Below, piece after piece: positions 43,938 to 52,643 of a stretch of 64,000 nt of DNA. Position numbers and translations under genes: made by a program. The number at the start of each line of letters is the position of its first letter. The stretch's first letter is position 1. Under the pieces are notes generated by a model. The model saw only the letters and a list, made by a program, of their open reading frames with translations, was not told the origin of the DNA and did not search any database. Origin of the DNA: Sphingosinicella sp. BN140058 (GTDB lineage: Bacteria; Pseudomonadota; Alphaproteobacteria; Sphingomonadales; Sphingomonadaceae); the NCBI RefSeq assembly GCF_004135585.1, contig NZ_CP035501.1, positions 2,985,501-3,049,500 of the forward strand, in the 5' to 3' direction.

Positions 43938-45595
43938 CGTCTGCTGGCCATCATCTTCTGGAGGGCGGCGAGTTCGGGGCCGAGCGGATTGACTCCGCGG
44001 ATGCGCAACACGAGCCAGCGTCCGCCGAGCCACAGGAAGGCGAGGCCGGCGAGGATCGCGATCAGCATGAAAACGTCGTTGAACGCTAGGATGTTCGCCT
44101 CGCGCGTGACTTGCTGCGACAACAGGCCGGCGCCCTGCACCTGGCGAAGCACCGGATCGGTGACGACCTTGGCGTAGGCGCCGCCGATCTGCTGGATGCG
44201 GGTCGCGACCTGCGGATCGCTCATCACGATCGACTGGACGAGCTCGTGGCTGTGATATTTTTCGCGCACGATCTGGAAGGTGCCGAGCAAGGCGGTTCCG
44301 CCGAGGCCGCCGACGGTCTGCGACAGCGAGAAGACGGCGGAATAGCTGACCATGTGGCTCGGCCCCTTGGCGATCGCGCGCAGGACGCCGCCCATCATCG
44401 TCGGCCCCAAGAAGAAGATGGCGGCGAAGGCGATCATCGCCTGGGTGATGTAGAGGTTGGCGGGTCGGGTGAGGTTGCTCGCATCCGCATCGAGCCAGGC
44501 GGCAATACCGATCAACGCGATCGAGATCACGATCTGCCGCAGCAGATCGAGCGGGTTCATCGTGGCCACGCCGATCGCCAGTCCGGCGATCGTCGCCACC
44601 GTCACCACCAGGTAGAAGGAAACGAGTTGATCCTGCCCCATGCCGACGGCGCTCAGCAAACCGATCGAGCCGTAATTCTGCTCGCCGAGCAGGATGCGCA
44701 TCGATGCGGCGATCATCGCGAAGCGAAGCACGTCGCGGCTGGCGATCCAGCGGGTGTTGAGCATCGGATTGGCGCGATTATGCTCGATCAGCATGGCGGC
44801 GCCGACCAGAAGGATTGCTCCGGCCACGGCATAACCGAGCCACGGCGTCGTCCACCAGACGATCCGCCCCTGCACCAGCACGGCGATCAGCAGCATCACG
44901 CCCGGCGCGAACAGCAGGAAAGTGAGGACGTCCAGTTTCTCGAACACCTGCATGCGCTCGCTCGGCGGCAGTCGAAGCAGGGCGACGCAGCCGAGGCAGA
45001 TCAGGCTCAGGCCGAACTCGAAGATGTACAGATTCTGGATGTCGCCGTCGGCGAGCAGCAGCGGCGATATCACGCGGGCGAGCGGCAGCGCGACCTGGGT
45101 CAAGCCGATGCCGATGATCATGCCGGACATTCGCGCTTTCGCCGACATGCCCTGCATGATGTAGAAGAAGCCTAGCGGGGTGAAACCGCTCGCGAGGACG
45201 CCGCTCGCCGCCCGCACCGCAAGCTCCATGCCATAGCTGTGCACGAACAATTGGACGCCGTTCAGACCGACGAAGCCGAGCAGAAAGACGCGGGTGATCC
45301 GCTGCAATCCGAGCTGCTGGCGGAATTTGATCAGCACGAAGCTCGTGCAGACGTTGGTCATCGAATAGGCCGCCGTCAGCCAGCCGCCTTCAACCGGGGT
45401 CAGGCCGAGGGAGCCCTGGATCTGCGGCAGATTGGCGAGCAGCAGGCCGTTGCTGAAGCCGCTGGTCAGCGCGATCAGCACGCCGATGGCGATGTAAGCC
45501 ATCCGCCGGGACATGGGATGGTCCGGCGTCGCCGGCGAGCCCGGCAGGAACGGCCGCTCGTGCGGCTTGAACTGATAGTCTGCCGAAGCGGCCAA
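43934..45595 (-). CDS. DHA2-type MFS drug/metabolite efflux transporter (EmrB-like)
   Basis: A 553-residue inner-membrane protein with about 14 membrane helices. PFLPGSPATPDHPMSRR at the N-terminus, and NLPQIQGSLGLTPVEGGWLT followed by AYSMTNVCTSFVLIKFRQQLG, are characteristic of the EmrB-like group found in sphingomonads. It would export amphiphilic compounds through the coupled EmrA/NodT proteins. The start is TTG; an internal ATG at 45514 would remove the family's conserved N-terminal tail, so I prefer the TTG. No regulator gene is adjacent. The 400 bases upstream hold no clear gene. Confidence 0.9.
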   Translation of the reverse strand: MAASADYQFKPHERPFLPGSPATPDHPMSRRMAYIAIGVLIALTSGFSNGLLLANLPQIQGSLGLTPVEGGWLTAAYSMTNVCTSFVLIKFRQQLGLQRITRVFLLGFVGLNGVQLFVHSYGMELAVRAASGVLASGFTPLGFFYIMQGMSAKARMSGMIIGIGLTQVALPLARVISPLLLADGDIQNLYIFEFGLSLICLGCVALLRLPPSERMQVFEKLDVLTFLLFAPGVMLLIAVLVQGRIVWWTTPWLGYAVAGAILLVGAAMLIEHNRANPMLNTRWIASRDVLRFAMIAASMRILLGEQNYGSIGLLSAVGMGQDQLVSFYLVVTVATIAGLAIGVATMNPLDLLRQIVISIALIGIAAWLDADASNLTRPANLYITQAMIAFAAIFFLGPTMMGGVLRAIAKGPSHMVSYSAVFSLSQTVGGLGGTALLGTFQIVREKYHSHELVQSIVMSDPQVATRIQQIGGAYAKVVTDPVLRQVQGAGLLSQQVTREANILAFNDVFMLIAILAGLAFLWLGGRWLVLRIRGVNPLGPELAALQKMMASRR

Positions 45596-45989
45596 CGGGA
45601 AGATCCGAGCTCAGGATGTTACGGATGCGGAAAGCCGCAGGACGCACTTGGTTTCGTTGCAAAACGCAATGTAGTTCTGTCGCGCGGCGGTGCAATGGAC
45701 GAGAAGCGTCTTTCCGCGCAAGCATTCTTGATCCATCTCGAGGAGATGGGCTCTTGGATCCGGACGAGATCGGCGGAATGGTCCATCCGAACGCGAAGCG
45801 CCCAGAGTCGACGGGGGCGAGATCTCGGCGATCGTCGCAGGCAAGCCATGTCGCTCCTGTTGCGCAGGACGTGCAGGTGCTGGTCACCGAGCCGCGCTTC
45901 GCCGATCCGAAAGGTCTTCGCGCAAGCAGAGGCCGGAGAACACCAGCGCCGATCGCCCGCATCCTGGATGTCGACCGATGCTGCCCTGA
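45596..45989. other. Gene-poor stretch upstream of the efflux operon
   Basis: About 390 bases. Short frames exist on both strands, but their translations are Arg/Ser-rich, lack a ribosome site and look like no family. It should contain the promoter of the efflux operon. It could also be a decayed gene; I cannot identify what it was. Confidence 0.35.
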
Positions 45990-46409
45990 ATGAAGCCGTT
46001 CCCCGGCCGGTTCATGGTTAGCGGGTCGTTAACCAATTTCGTTCATCCCTGTTGCCTGGAGCAATCGGGGATTTCCAAGGATCATTCTTGCAACGCTGCT
46101 CGCATCATCGCAGGCTTTGCCCTGGCTGGACCGCGCCGCGCTCGACGTTCAGGCGAGATCGAAGCGGTAAGGCCGGTTCGGAAGCCGATCGCCGCGCAAG
46201 GCGCATCTTCGGCGCGCAAGGCGCTGGCCAGCGACTATGATGCGATTTCCACCGTCTGCCGCGCCGGCAGCAAGTCGCGCGATCCCGCAGCCTTCTTCGG
46301 CGCGCTTACCGATGCGTTCGCGATGTCGAAGACGGAAGCTGCGGCACTGCGCAGCCACTGCACTTTGTACCTGATGGGGTCTCGCGACGGGGCGCAGCGC
46401 CGCTTCTGA
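45990..46409 (+). CDS. Small hypothetical protein, start and N-terminus doubtful
   Basis: The C-terminal half (YDAISTVCRAGSKSRDPAAF and LRSHCTLYLMGSRDG) reads like a genuine helical protein with two cysteines. The N-terminal half looks like non-coding sequence. A better N-terminus, a signal-peptide-like run (IILATLLASSQA), lies in another frame from 46081 and stops at 46170, so the gene may have a single-base frameshift near 46140-46170 or start later with an unseen codon. Family unknown. Confidence 0.35.
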   Translation: MKPFPGRFMVSGSLTNFVHPCCLEQSGISKDHSCNAARIIAGFALAGPRRARRSGEIEAVRPVRKPIAAQGASSARKALASDYDAISTVCRAGSKSRDPAAFFGALTDAFAMSKTEAAALRSHCTLYLMGSRDGAQRRF

Positions 46410-46438
46410 GCCCAGCGGCCATTTCCGCCGGGGACGTA

Positions 46439-46624
46439 TCAGGCGGCGAGCTCGTACTGCTCGTAATTGGAGGCGAGCGGCCGGTCGCCGCAGAGGATGC
46501 GAACGCTCCGGGCACCCGGGACGCGAAGCCAGTCGCGGATAACCTGGAGATCGTTGTCGTAGCGAACATAGCGCCGGGTTTCGGCGCCTTCCGCGGTCAC
46601 GATCACGATGCTGTAGGTCCTCAT
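46439..46624 (-). CDS. Small hypothetical protein
   Basis: A 61-residue protein (MRTYSIVIVTAEGAETRRYV...) with an alternating strand-helix pattern (SIVIVTAEG, DNDLQVIRDWLRV, SVRILCGDRP). AGAGGAAAA precedes the ATG by about five bases. No family is recognised. It lies downstream of, and on the same strand as, the PilZ gene, separated by 100 bases. Confidence 0.55.
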   Translation of the reverse strand: MRTYSIVIVTAEGAETRRYVRYDNDLQVIRDWLRVPGARSVRILCGDRPLASNYEQYELAA

Positions 46625-46724
46625 CGGTTTTCCTCTCTCTATGGGGAGAGAGTGACCTGTCTGCCGCACGCCGTCACTTCCGTATCAATACAGATAGGGA
46701 AAGTCCCCGCCTGGATTGGGAATG

Positions 46725-47414
46725 TTACTGAGCGACCGGCTTGCGCAGGAGGCGCCCGCGAAGATCCTCCATGCCGATCGCATTGACGGCCGTCGCGCGA
46801 TCGTCCGCCACCAGGATGTTTGCGATATGGCCGAGTATCTGTCCGGCGAGATCGAAACTCTGCAACGCGCGCATATGCCGGGCGAGGACGGCGGGTTCGT
46901 CCGAAAGCTCCTCGCCAAGCTGTTCGAGCAATCGCCGAACGAAGGCGAGTTCCTGAGACAGGCGCGAGTCGAGATCGGCCTGCAAGGGCGTGGGCTGGGG
47001 CGCCGCCGACGTCGGCACGAAGCCCGATCCGGTGCGGATCGCGGCCTGAATGGTGTCGACGTGGGTCTGGTCGCGAGTGCCGCTTAGCGACGAACGCGTG
47101 CCCGAGATCCAGTCGGGTACGCAGGTTCTGCCGTCGAACTGCACGCCGCAGCGGCCGCCGGCGATCCACATCACCGTGCCGCCGATGGAAATGTCGAGTC
47201 GGCGAAGGGTGAAGGAGGCGCCGACGTGCGGCAATGCTGCGCCTTCCAGTGCGGCGCCGGTCTCCGAAAGATTGCGGATCCGAACGGGCGCGGTCAGCGG
47301 GCCCGCCTCGATCGAGGCGGAAAGCATCAGATTTGTACGCGGAGCGGCCCTCTGATTCTCATCCTGGCGCGCTCCCCCGCCGGGTGCGAAGCCGACGGAC
47401 GATCCGAAAGTCAC
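46725..47414 (-). CDS. PilZ domain protein
   Basis: A 229-residue protein. An N-terminal PilZ domain (residues about 22-110) has RAAPR followed by RNLSETGAAL, the RxxxR and [D/N]xSxxG motifs that bind cyclic di-GMP, although the Asp of the second motif is replaced by Asn. The C-terminal half (about 140-229) is helical and charged and of unknown type. The GTG start has GAGGGG seven bases upstream. The gene diverges from maiA with about 130 bases between starts. Confidence 0.8.
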   Translation of the reverse strand: MTFGSSVGFAPGGGARQDENQRAAPRTNLMLSASIEAGPLTAPVRIRNLSETGAALEGAALPHVGASFTLRRLDISIGGTVMWIAGGRCGVQFDGRTCVPDWISGTRSSLSGTRDQTHVDTIQAAIRTGSGFVPTSAAPQPTPLQADLDSRLSQELAFVRRLLEQLGEELSDEPAVLARHMRALQSFDLAGQILGHIANILVADDRATAVNAIGMEDLRGRLLRKPVAQ

Positions 47415-47546
47415 CGATTTTCCCCTCTGACCGCAGCCCGATGGTCCCCGGCGTCATCTTGACGATGGCTGGTTAACGGCCGGTCAACGCGGCGAGCAAA
47501 GACTCAAAAGATTGTCGCCTCCAAGCGAGGGCGTTACCCTCACGGG

Positions 47547-48182
47547 ATGGCTCGCCCCTTGTTGTTCGATTATTTCCGGTCCTCCGCTTCCTATCGCGTG
47601 CGCATCGCCCTGGCGATGAAAGCGGTCGAATACGAGCGCGTCGAAATCAACCTTCTGGAAGGAGCGCAGCGCGCCGAGGCCTATCGCGCCCGCAATCCGC
47701 AAGGTCTGGTGCCTTCGCTCGAGGTCGACGGCCGCCGCCTCACCCAAAGCCTCGCGATCATCGAGTGGCTGGACGCGGCGCATCCCGAACCCGCTTTGCT
47801 GCCCGCTGATCCGTTCGATCGTGCTCACGTCCGGGCGCTGGCCCTGGCCATCGCCTGCGACATCCATCCGCTCAACAATTTGCGGGTGCTGAAGCATCTC
47901 GCCGGACCGCTCGGCCAGCCGCAGGACGTGCGCGACGCCTGGTACCGCCACTGGGTCGCCGAGGGACTCGCCGGGCTGGAAGCGCTGGCGCAGGATCGGG
48001 CCGGGCGCTTTCTGTTCGGCGATACGCCGACCCTGGCAGACGTGTGCCTGGTGCCGCAGATGTTCAATGCGCGGCGGTTCGCGGTACCGCTCGAGGCCTA
48101 TCCTTTGCTCGTGCGGGTCGATGCCGAGGCAAATGCTCTCAGCCCCTTTGCGGCGGCGCATCCGGACCGCTTTGCGCCCTGA
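47547..48182 (+). CDS. maiA: Maleylacetoacetate isomerase (zeta-class GST)
   Basis: A 211-residue glutathione-dependent isomerase of tyrosine/homogentisate breakdown, converting maleylacetoacetate to fumarylacetoacetate. The zeta-class motif SSASYRVRIAL is at residues 12-22 (SSxSxRVRIAL with catalytic Ser/Arg), followed by NPQGLVPSLEVDG, TQSLAIIEWLD, and the C-terminal DIHPLNNLRVLKHL and FLFGDTPTLADVCLVPQMFNARRF. Length is standard. No other homogentisate pathway genes are present here. Confidence 0.93.
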   Translation: MARPLLFDYFRSSASYRVRIALAMKAVEYERVEINLLEGAQRAEAYRARNPQGLVPSLEVDGRRLTQSLAIIEWLDAAHPEPALLPADPFDRAHVRALALAIACDIHPLNNLRVLKHLAGPLGQPQDVRDAWYRHWVAEGLAGLEALAQDRAGRFLFGDTPTLADVCLVPQMFNARRFAVPLEAYPLLVRVDAEANALSPFAAAHPDRFAP

Positions 48183-48225
48183 GCGGCGGCCGCTATAGCG
48201 GACCAAAGACGAGAGGAGAGGCGGA

Positions 48226-49044
48226 ATGGGCCGGGTCGATGCGATCAACCGGGGAATGGCGGAGGTCTCGCCGATGGCCTCAATCGAGATTCCATCGCTT
48301 CAGGGTCAAGTCAGCGACGCGGAGTGGAAGGTGCGCGTCGATCTCGCCGCCGCTTACCGCCTGATCGCCTATTTCGGTTGGGACGACCTGATCTTCACCC
48401 ATTTGTCGGCGCGGATACCCGGGCCCGAACACCACTTCCTGCTCAACCCCTATAATCTGATGTTCGAGGAGGTGACCGCATCGAGCTTGGTCAAGGTCGA
48501 TCTGCACGGTCTCCCGGTCGGGCCGACCGCGTTCATCACCAACCCGGCGGGCTTCACCATCCATTCGGCGATCCACATGGCCCGCGACGATGCCCAGGCG
48601 GTGATCCATCTGCACACGCCGCACGGCCAGGCGGTCAGTGCGCATGCCGAAGGCCTGCTGCCGATCACGCAAACGGCGATGCTGATCCGCGACGAGGTCG
48701 CCTACCATGATTATGAAGGGGTGGCGGTCGATCTCGACGAGCGCGAGCGTCTCGTCGCCCACCTCGGCGAGAAAAGCGCGATGCTGCTGCGCAACCACGG
48801 CACCCTGGCGGTCGGTGAAACGGTGGGCGAGGCCTTCCTCAAAATCTATTTCCTCGAGCGCGCCTGCGAAGCCCAGATCCTGGCGCTGTCCGCCGGCGCG
48901 GCCAATCTCAACAATCCGCCGCAAGGGGCGCCCGAGGTCACCGCCCAGCAAGGCAAGATGGGCCTCAAGATGGCCGCGGGAGCGCTCGCCTGGCCGGCGC
49001 TGCTGCGCAAGGCCTACCGCCTCGATCCGGGTTTCGCGACCTGA
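48226..49044 (+). CDS. Class II aldolase/adducin family protein
   Basis: A 272-residue metal-dependent enzyme. The zinc-binding and active-site motifs of the family are FTHLSARIPG near residue 64, HLHTPHGQAVSA near 126, and LLRNHGTLAVG near 188, with His residues as ligands. The C-terminus resembles the decarboxylase/adducin subgroup rather than fuculose-phosphate aldolase. A strong GAGAGGAGAGG site lies just before the ATG. It is 117 bases upstream of the flavin oxidase gene. Substrate unknown. Confidence 0.88.
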   Translation: MGRVDAINRGMAEVSPMASIEIPSLQGQVSDAEWKVRVDLAAAYRLIAYFGWDDLIFTHLSARIPGPEHHFLLNPYNLMFEEVTASSLVKVDLHGLPVGPTAFITNPAGFTIHSAIHMARDDAQAVIHLHTPHGQAVSAHAEGLLPITQTAMLIRDEVAYHDYEGVAVDLDERERLVAHLGEKSAMLLRNHGTLAVGETVGEAFLKIYFLERACEAQILALSAGAANLNNPPQGAPEVTAQQGKMGLKMAAGALAWPALLRKAYRLDPGFAT

Positions 49045-49161
49045 GCATTCGCTCGAAAACGGATCAGTCCCTGCGCCGTTTTCCAGACGAATGGCCTTAA
49101 TCTTCCTCGATCGAGCATGGTGAAGGCGTGAGGGGTCGCGTCCGCTCGGCAGGGAGGGGAC

Positions 49162-50880
49162 ATGGATCTCGATTATGCGGTGATCGGCGGCGGCGTTGCC
49201 GGAGCGTATACGGCCTGGCGTCTCCAGCAGGATCGCGGCGCCGACGCCAGCATCGGGCTTTTCGAATATGGTGATCGCATCGGCGGCCGCCTCTATTCGG
49301 TCACCGTGCCCGGCGTGCCGAGCCTCAAGGCCGAGCTCGGCGGCATGCGTTACATTCCCGATTCCCACAAGATGGTGGCGGATCTCGTCGACCATCTGAA
49401 GCTTCCGACCCGCAACTTCCCGATGGGCGCACCCGATCCGGTCGGCGCCAATTGCAACCTTTTCTACCTGCGCGGCCGCCACATGCGGCTGCACGAGCTC
49501 TCCGATCCCGCCAAGGTGCCCTACAACATGGCCTGGTCGGAACGCGGGCTCGGCCCGACCAACCTGCAGGTGCAGGTGATGAACAACATCTATCCCGGCT
49601 TCGCCGACCTGTCGCTGTGCGACCAGATGAAGATCAAGGTCTTCGGCCAGCCGATGTGGAAATACGGCTTCTGGGACCTGATGTTCCGTGTGCTCTCGAA
49701 CGAGGGCTATCAGTTCATGAAGGATGCCGGCGGCTACGATGCCAACGTCGCCAACGCCAATGCGGTAACCCAGCTGCCGGCGACCGAATATGGCGACGAG
49801 ACCCAGTATCTCACTCTGTGTGACGGCTATCAGGCGCTGCCGCTGACGCTTGCCAAACGCTTCAACGCTCTGCCCGGCGGCAACCTGGCCGCCGGATCGC
49901 GCATCTTCATGAATCACTGCCTCAAGGAGATCCGGATCGGCGACGGGAAGTATCGGTACGAACTGGTCTTTCAGCCGACGGTGACGGAGAATGCCGCCAC
50001 CCGGATGGGCGCTGCCGATCCGATCGTGGTTCGGGCCAAGTCCCTGGTGCTCGCTTTGCCGCGGCGATCGCTGGAGTTGGTCAAGAGCGACATGTTCGAG
50101 GCCGAGCCGCTGAAGAGCAGCCTCGGTTCGGTGCTGATCCAGAGCGCCTTCAAGCTGTTCATGGCCTATCAGCAACCCTGGTGGCGCAGCCTGGGCCTGG
50201 TCGCCGGCCGCTCGGTGACCGATCTGCCGGTGCGGCAGATCTTCTATTTCGGCACCGAGGGCGAGCAATCGGGCGGCGATCCGACGATGAACTCGCTCCT
50301 CATGGCAAGCTATAACGACATTTCGACGGTGCCGTTCTGGAAGGGACTGGAGATCGGCGAGCCCTATATCGGGCCGAACAATCCCTGCATTGCCGAAAGT
50401 CCGGACGAGGCCGTGCCGATCACGCCTTATCGCGCCACCCGCCTGATGGTGGAGGTCGCGAACGCCCAGATCGCTACGGTCCACGCGCTGCCATCGATCC
50501 CGATGCCTTATGCGGCGGTCTACCATACGTGGAACGAAGATCCCTATGGCGGGGGCTGGCACGAGTGGAAGGCCGGCTACCGGCTCGACAAGATCATGTG
50601 GCAGATGCTGAAGCCGCTTCCCGACCAGGACGTGCACATCGTCGGTGAGGCTTATTCCTACGGCCAGGGCTGGGTCGAAGGCTCGCTCACCACCGCCGAG
50701 CAGATGCTGCAGACTCATATGGGCCTGACGCCGCCGAGATGGCTCGACCCCAATTATCAATTGATGCCGGCGCCGGAGGGCGGCTGCGGAGAAATCGAGG
50801 GCTGCCTCCGGAGCTTCGACACCGCCGACGTGCTGCAGGCGGCAACTCCGAGCTGCTTCGGCCGAAAGCAGATCAGCTGA
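49162..50880 (+). CDS. Flavin-containing amine / L-amino-acid oxidase
   Basis: A 572-residue cytoplasmic flavoprotein. The FAD motif DYAVIGGGVAGAYTAWRLQQ begins at residue 4, then YGDRIGGRLYSV and AELGGMRYIPDSHKMV as in L-amino-acid/monoamine oxidases; a C-terminal HIVGEAYSYGQGWVEGSL closes the FAD site. Such enzymes oxidise an amine or amino acid to an imine, which hydrolyses to the oxo compound, with H2O2. The start is set by GGGAGGGGA before the ATG. Its TGA is coupled to the next ATG (TGATG), which begins a ThDP keto-acid decarboxylase, so an amino acid to aldehyde path is likely. Confidence 0.85.
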   Translation: MDLDYAVIGGGVAGAYTAWRLQQDRGADASIGLFEYGDRIGGRLYSVTVPGVPSLKAELGGMRYIPDSHKMVADLVDHLKLPTRNFPMGAPDPVGANCNLFYLRGRHMRLHELSDPAKVPYNMAWSERGLGPTNLQVQVMNNIYPGFADLSLCDQMKIKVFGQPMWKYGFWDLMFRVLSNEGYQFMKDAGGYDANVANANAVTQLPATEYGDETQYLTLCDGYQALPLTLAKRFNALPGGNLAAGSRIFMNHCLKEIRIGDGKYRYELVFQPTVTENAATRMGAADPIVVRAKSLVLALPRRSLELVKSDMFEAEPLKSSLGSVLIQSAFKLFMAYQQPWWRSLGLVAGRSVTDLPVRQIFYFGTEGEQSGGDPTMNSLLMASYNDISTVPFWKGLEIGEPYIGPNNPCIAESPDEAVPITPYRATRLMVEVANAQIATVHALPSIPMPYAAVYHTWNEDPYGGGWHEWKAGYRLDKIMWQMLKPLPDQDVHIVGEAYSYGQGWVEGSLTTAEQMLQTHMGLTPPRWLDPNYQLMPAPEGGCGEIEGCLRSFDTADVLQAATPSCFGRKQIS

Positions 50881-52634
50881 TGGCCGCCGCCGCGCCCGCG
50901 CCCGCTGCCTACAGCGTCGCCCAATATCTGGCAGACCGTCTCGCCCAATGCGGGCTCGGCCACGTCTTCGCGGTGCCGGGCGACTATGCGTCGCACTTCC
51001 TCGATGCGCTCGACGGTATGCCGGGGATCGTGCGAGTGCCCAACATAAACGAGCTCGGCAGCGGCTATGCTGCCGACGGCTATGCCCGCTTCCGCGGCAT
51101 CGGCGCGGCCTGCGTGCAATATGGCGTGGGCACCTTTTCGGCCCTCAATTGCGCCGCCGGGGCGTTCGTCGAACGGGTGCCGGTCGCCTTCATCTCCGCC
51201 AGCCCTTCAACCAAGGACCGAGCGCTCGAGACGACGGAGAGCATCCTCTTTCACCATTCGACCGGCGATCTCGACGCCGACCGCGACATCTTCGCGCAGG
51301 TGACGGTCGCGTCCTTGATCGTCGAAGACCCCGTGCTGGCACCGGCGCAGATCGACGCCGCACTGATTGCCATGCTCAGCCACCGCCGCCCAATCTATAT
51401 CGAGGTGCTGCAGGATGTCTGGGTGATGGGCTGCGCGCGGCCGCAAGGGGCGCTCGCGCCGATCGAGGCGACCAGCGATTCGAACGCGCTGGCGGCGTTG
51501 GTCGATGCCGCCTGGACGCGGATCTCAGCCGCCGAACGTCCCGTGCTCTGGGCCGGAATAGACATCCAGCGCTTCGGCCTCCAGGATCTGCTGCAAAGGA
51601 TCGTCGACGCGAGCGGACTGCCGTTCACCACCACCAGCCTCGGCAAGACCGTACTCGACGAAGCGCAGCCGCAATTCATCGGCACCTATGCCGGCCCGGC
51701 GTCGCCCGCGGGGACACGCGAGGCGATGACCCGCTGCGATTGCCCGATTGCCCTCGGCACGATCATCACCGACGACTATCTCGACATCATGGGATCGAGC
51801 TTCGGCGACATGATCGAGGTGAATTACGAGGAAGCGCGGGTCGGCTGGGCTTATTATCCCGGCGTGGCCCTGCGCGATTTCCTGCAGAATCTAGCAGAGC
51901 GGTTCGAGGCGGATCCAGCCTTTCCGCGCCGATGCTGGGCGGCAATTGCCGAGGATGACGATCCCGAGGCCTCGGACGCCGCCGGTCCGCTCACCTACAC
52001 CCGTTTTTATCGCCAGCTAACCGACTGGCTGAAAGAACGGGCATTGCTGGACGATATCGTGCTGGTCCTCGGCGAGAGCACGTCACTCTACGTGTTCGGC
52101 AACCTTTTCGGACTGCGGCAGAACGGCTTCGTGGCGCAGGCCGCCTGGGGTTCGCTCGGGCACGAGACCGGCTGCGCGCTCGGAGTCGCGCTTGGATCCG
52201 GCAAGCGGCCGTTCGTGGTCGCCGGCGACGGCGGCTTCATGATGATCTGTCAGGAGCTGTCGAGCCTGGTACGGGCCGGAATTCCGGCCGCCGTCTTCGT
52301 GATGAGCAACAAGGGCTATGCGATCGAGCAGGCGTTCGTGAACATCGACGCCTTCACGCCGCAAGGCAGCTTCGCCCCGTTCGACGTGCTTCCGGTGTGG
52401 GATTACCTTTCCCTTGCCAAGGCATTCGGCGCGCGCGGCTTTCGCGTCGACAGCAGGGACGCGCTGGCCGATGCGCTCAAAGACATCGAGTCACTGACCG
52501 ATGTGCCTGCGCTCATCGAAGTGGTCATCCCGGAGAAGGATCTCGCACCCCAGCTTGCCCGCCTTGCCGGAGCGCCGGTGCCCGAGCGCAAATATCTGCG
52601 GACTCCGATCCCGGGACCGACCGGGGGCGACTGA
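50880..52634 (+). CDS. Thiamine-diphosphate-dependent 2-keto-acid decarboxylase (indolepyruvate/pyruvate decarboxylase type)
   Basis: A 584-residue enzyme with the three ThDP-fold domains. The N-terminal domain has the catalytic Glu in NINELGSGYAADGYAR; the central domain is about 205-340; the C-terminal ThDP motif is GDGGFMMICQELSSLV near residue 447, ending in SNKGYAIEQAF. The sequence is most like pyruvate/indolepyruvate/phenylpyruvate decarboxylases. It shares a TGATG junction with the flavin oxidase and probably uses its 2-oxo acid product to make an aldehyde and CO2. It meets the convergent MFS gene nine bases after its stop. Confidence 0.88.
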   Translation: MAAAAPAPAAYSVAQYLADRLAQCGLGHVFAVPGDYASHFLDALDGMPGIVRVPNINELGSGYAADGYARFRGIGAACVQYGVGTFSALNCAAGAFVERVPVAFISASPSTKDRALETTESILFHHSTGDLDADRDIFAQVTVASLIVEDPVLAPAQIDAALIAMLSHRRPIYIEVLQDVWVMGCARPQGALAPIEATSDSNALAALVDAAWTRISAAERPVLWAGIDIQRFGLQDLLQRIVDASGLPFTTTSLGKTVLDEAQPQFIGTYAGPASPAGTREAMTRCDCPIALGTIITDDYLDIMGSSFGDMIEVNYEEARVGWAYYPGVALRDFLQNLAERFEADPAFPRRCWAAIAEDDDPEASDAAGPLTYTRFYRQLTDWLKERALLDDIVLVLGESTSLYVFGNLFGLRQNGFVAQAAWGSLGHETGCALGVALGSGKRPFVVAGDGGFMMICQELSSLVRAGIPAAVFVMSNKGYAIEQAFVNIDAFTPQGSFAPFDVLPVWDYLSLAKAFGARGFRVDSRDALADALKDIESLTDVPALIEVVIPEKDLAPQLARLAGAPVPERKYLRTPIPGPTGGD

Positions 52635-52643
52635 ACGAGGTGG

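Noticed and set aside
48280-50760. Long minus-strand frame (about 826 codons) opposite the aldolase and flavin oxidase genes
   Set aside because: It spans two well-supported plus-strand genes and has no domain or ribosome site.
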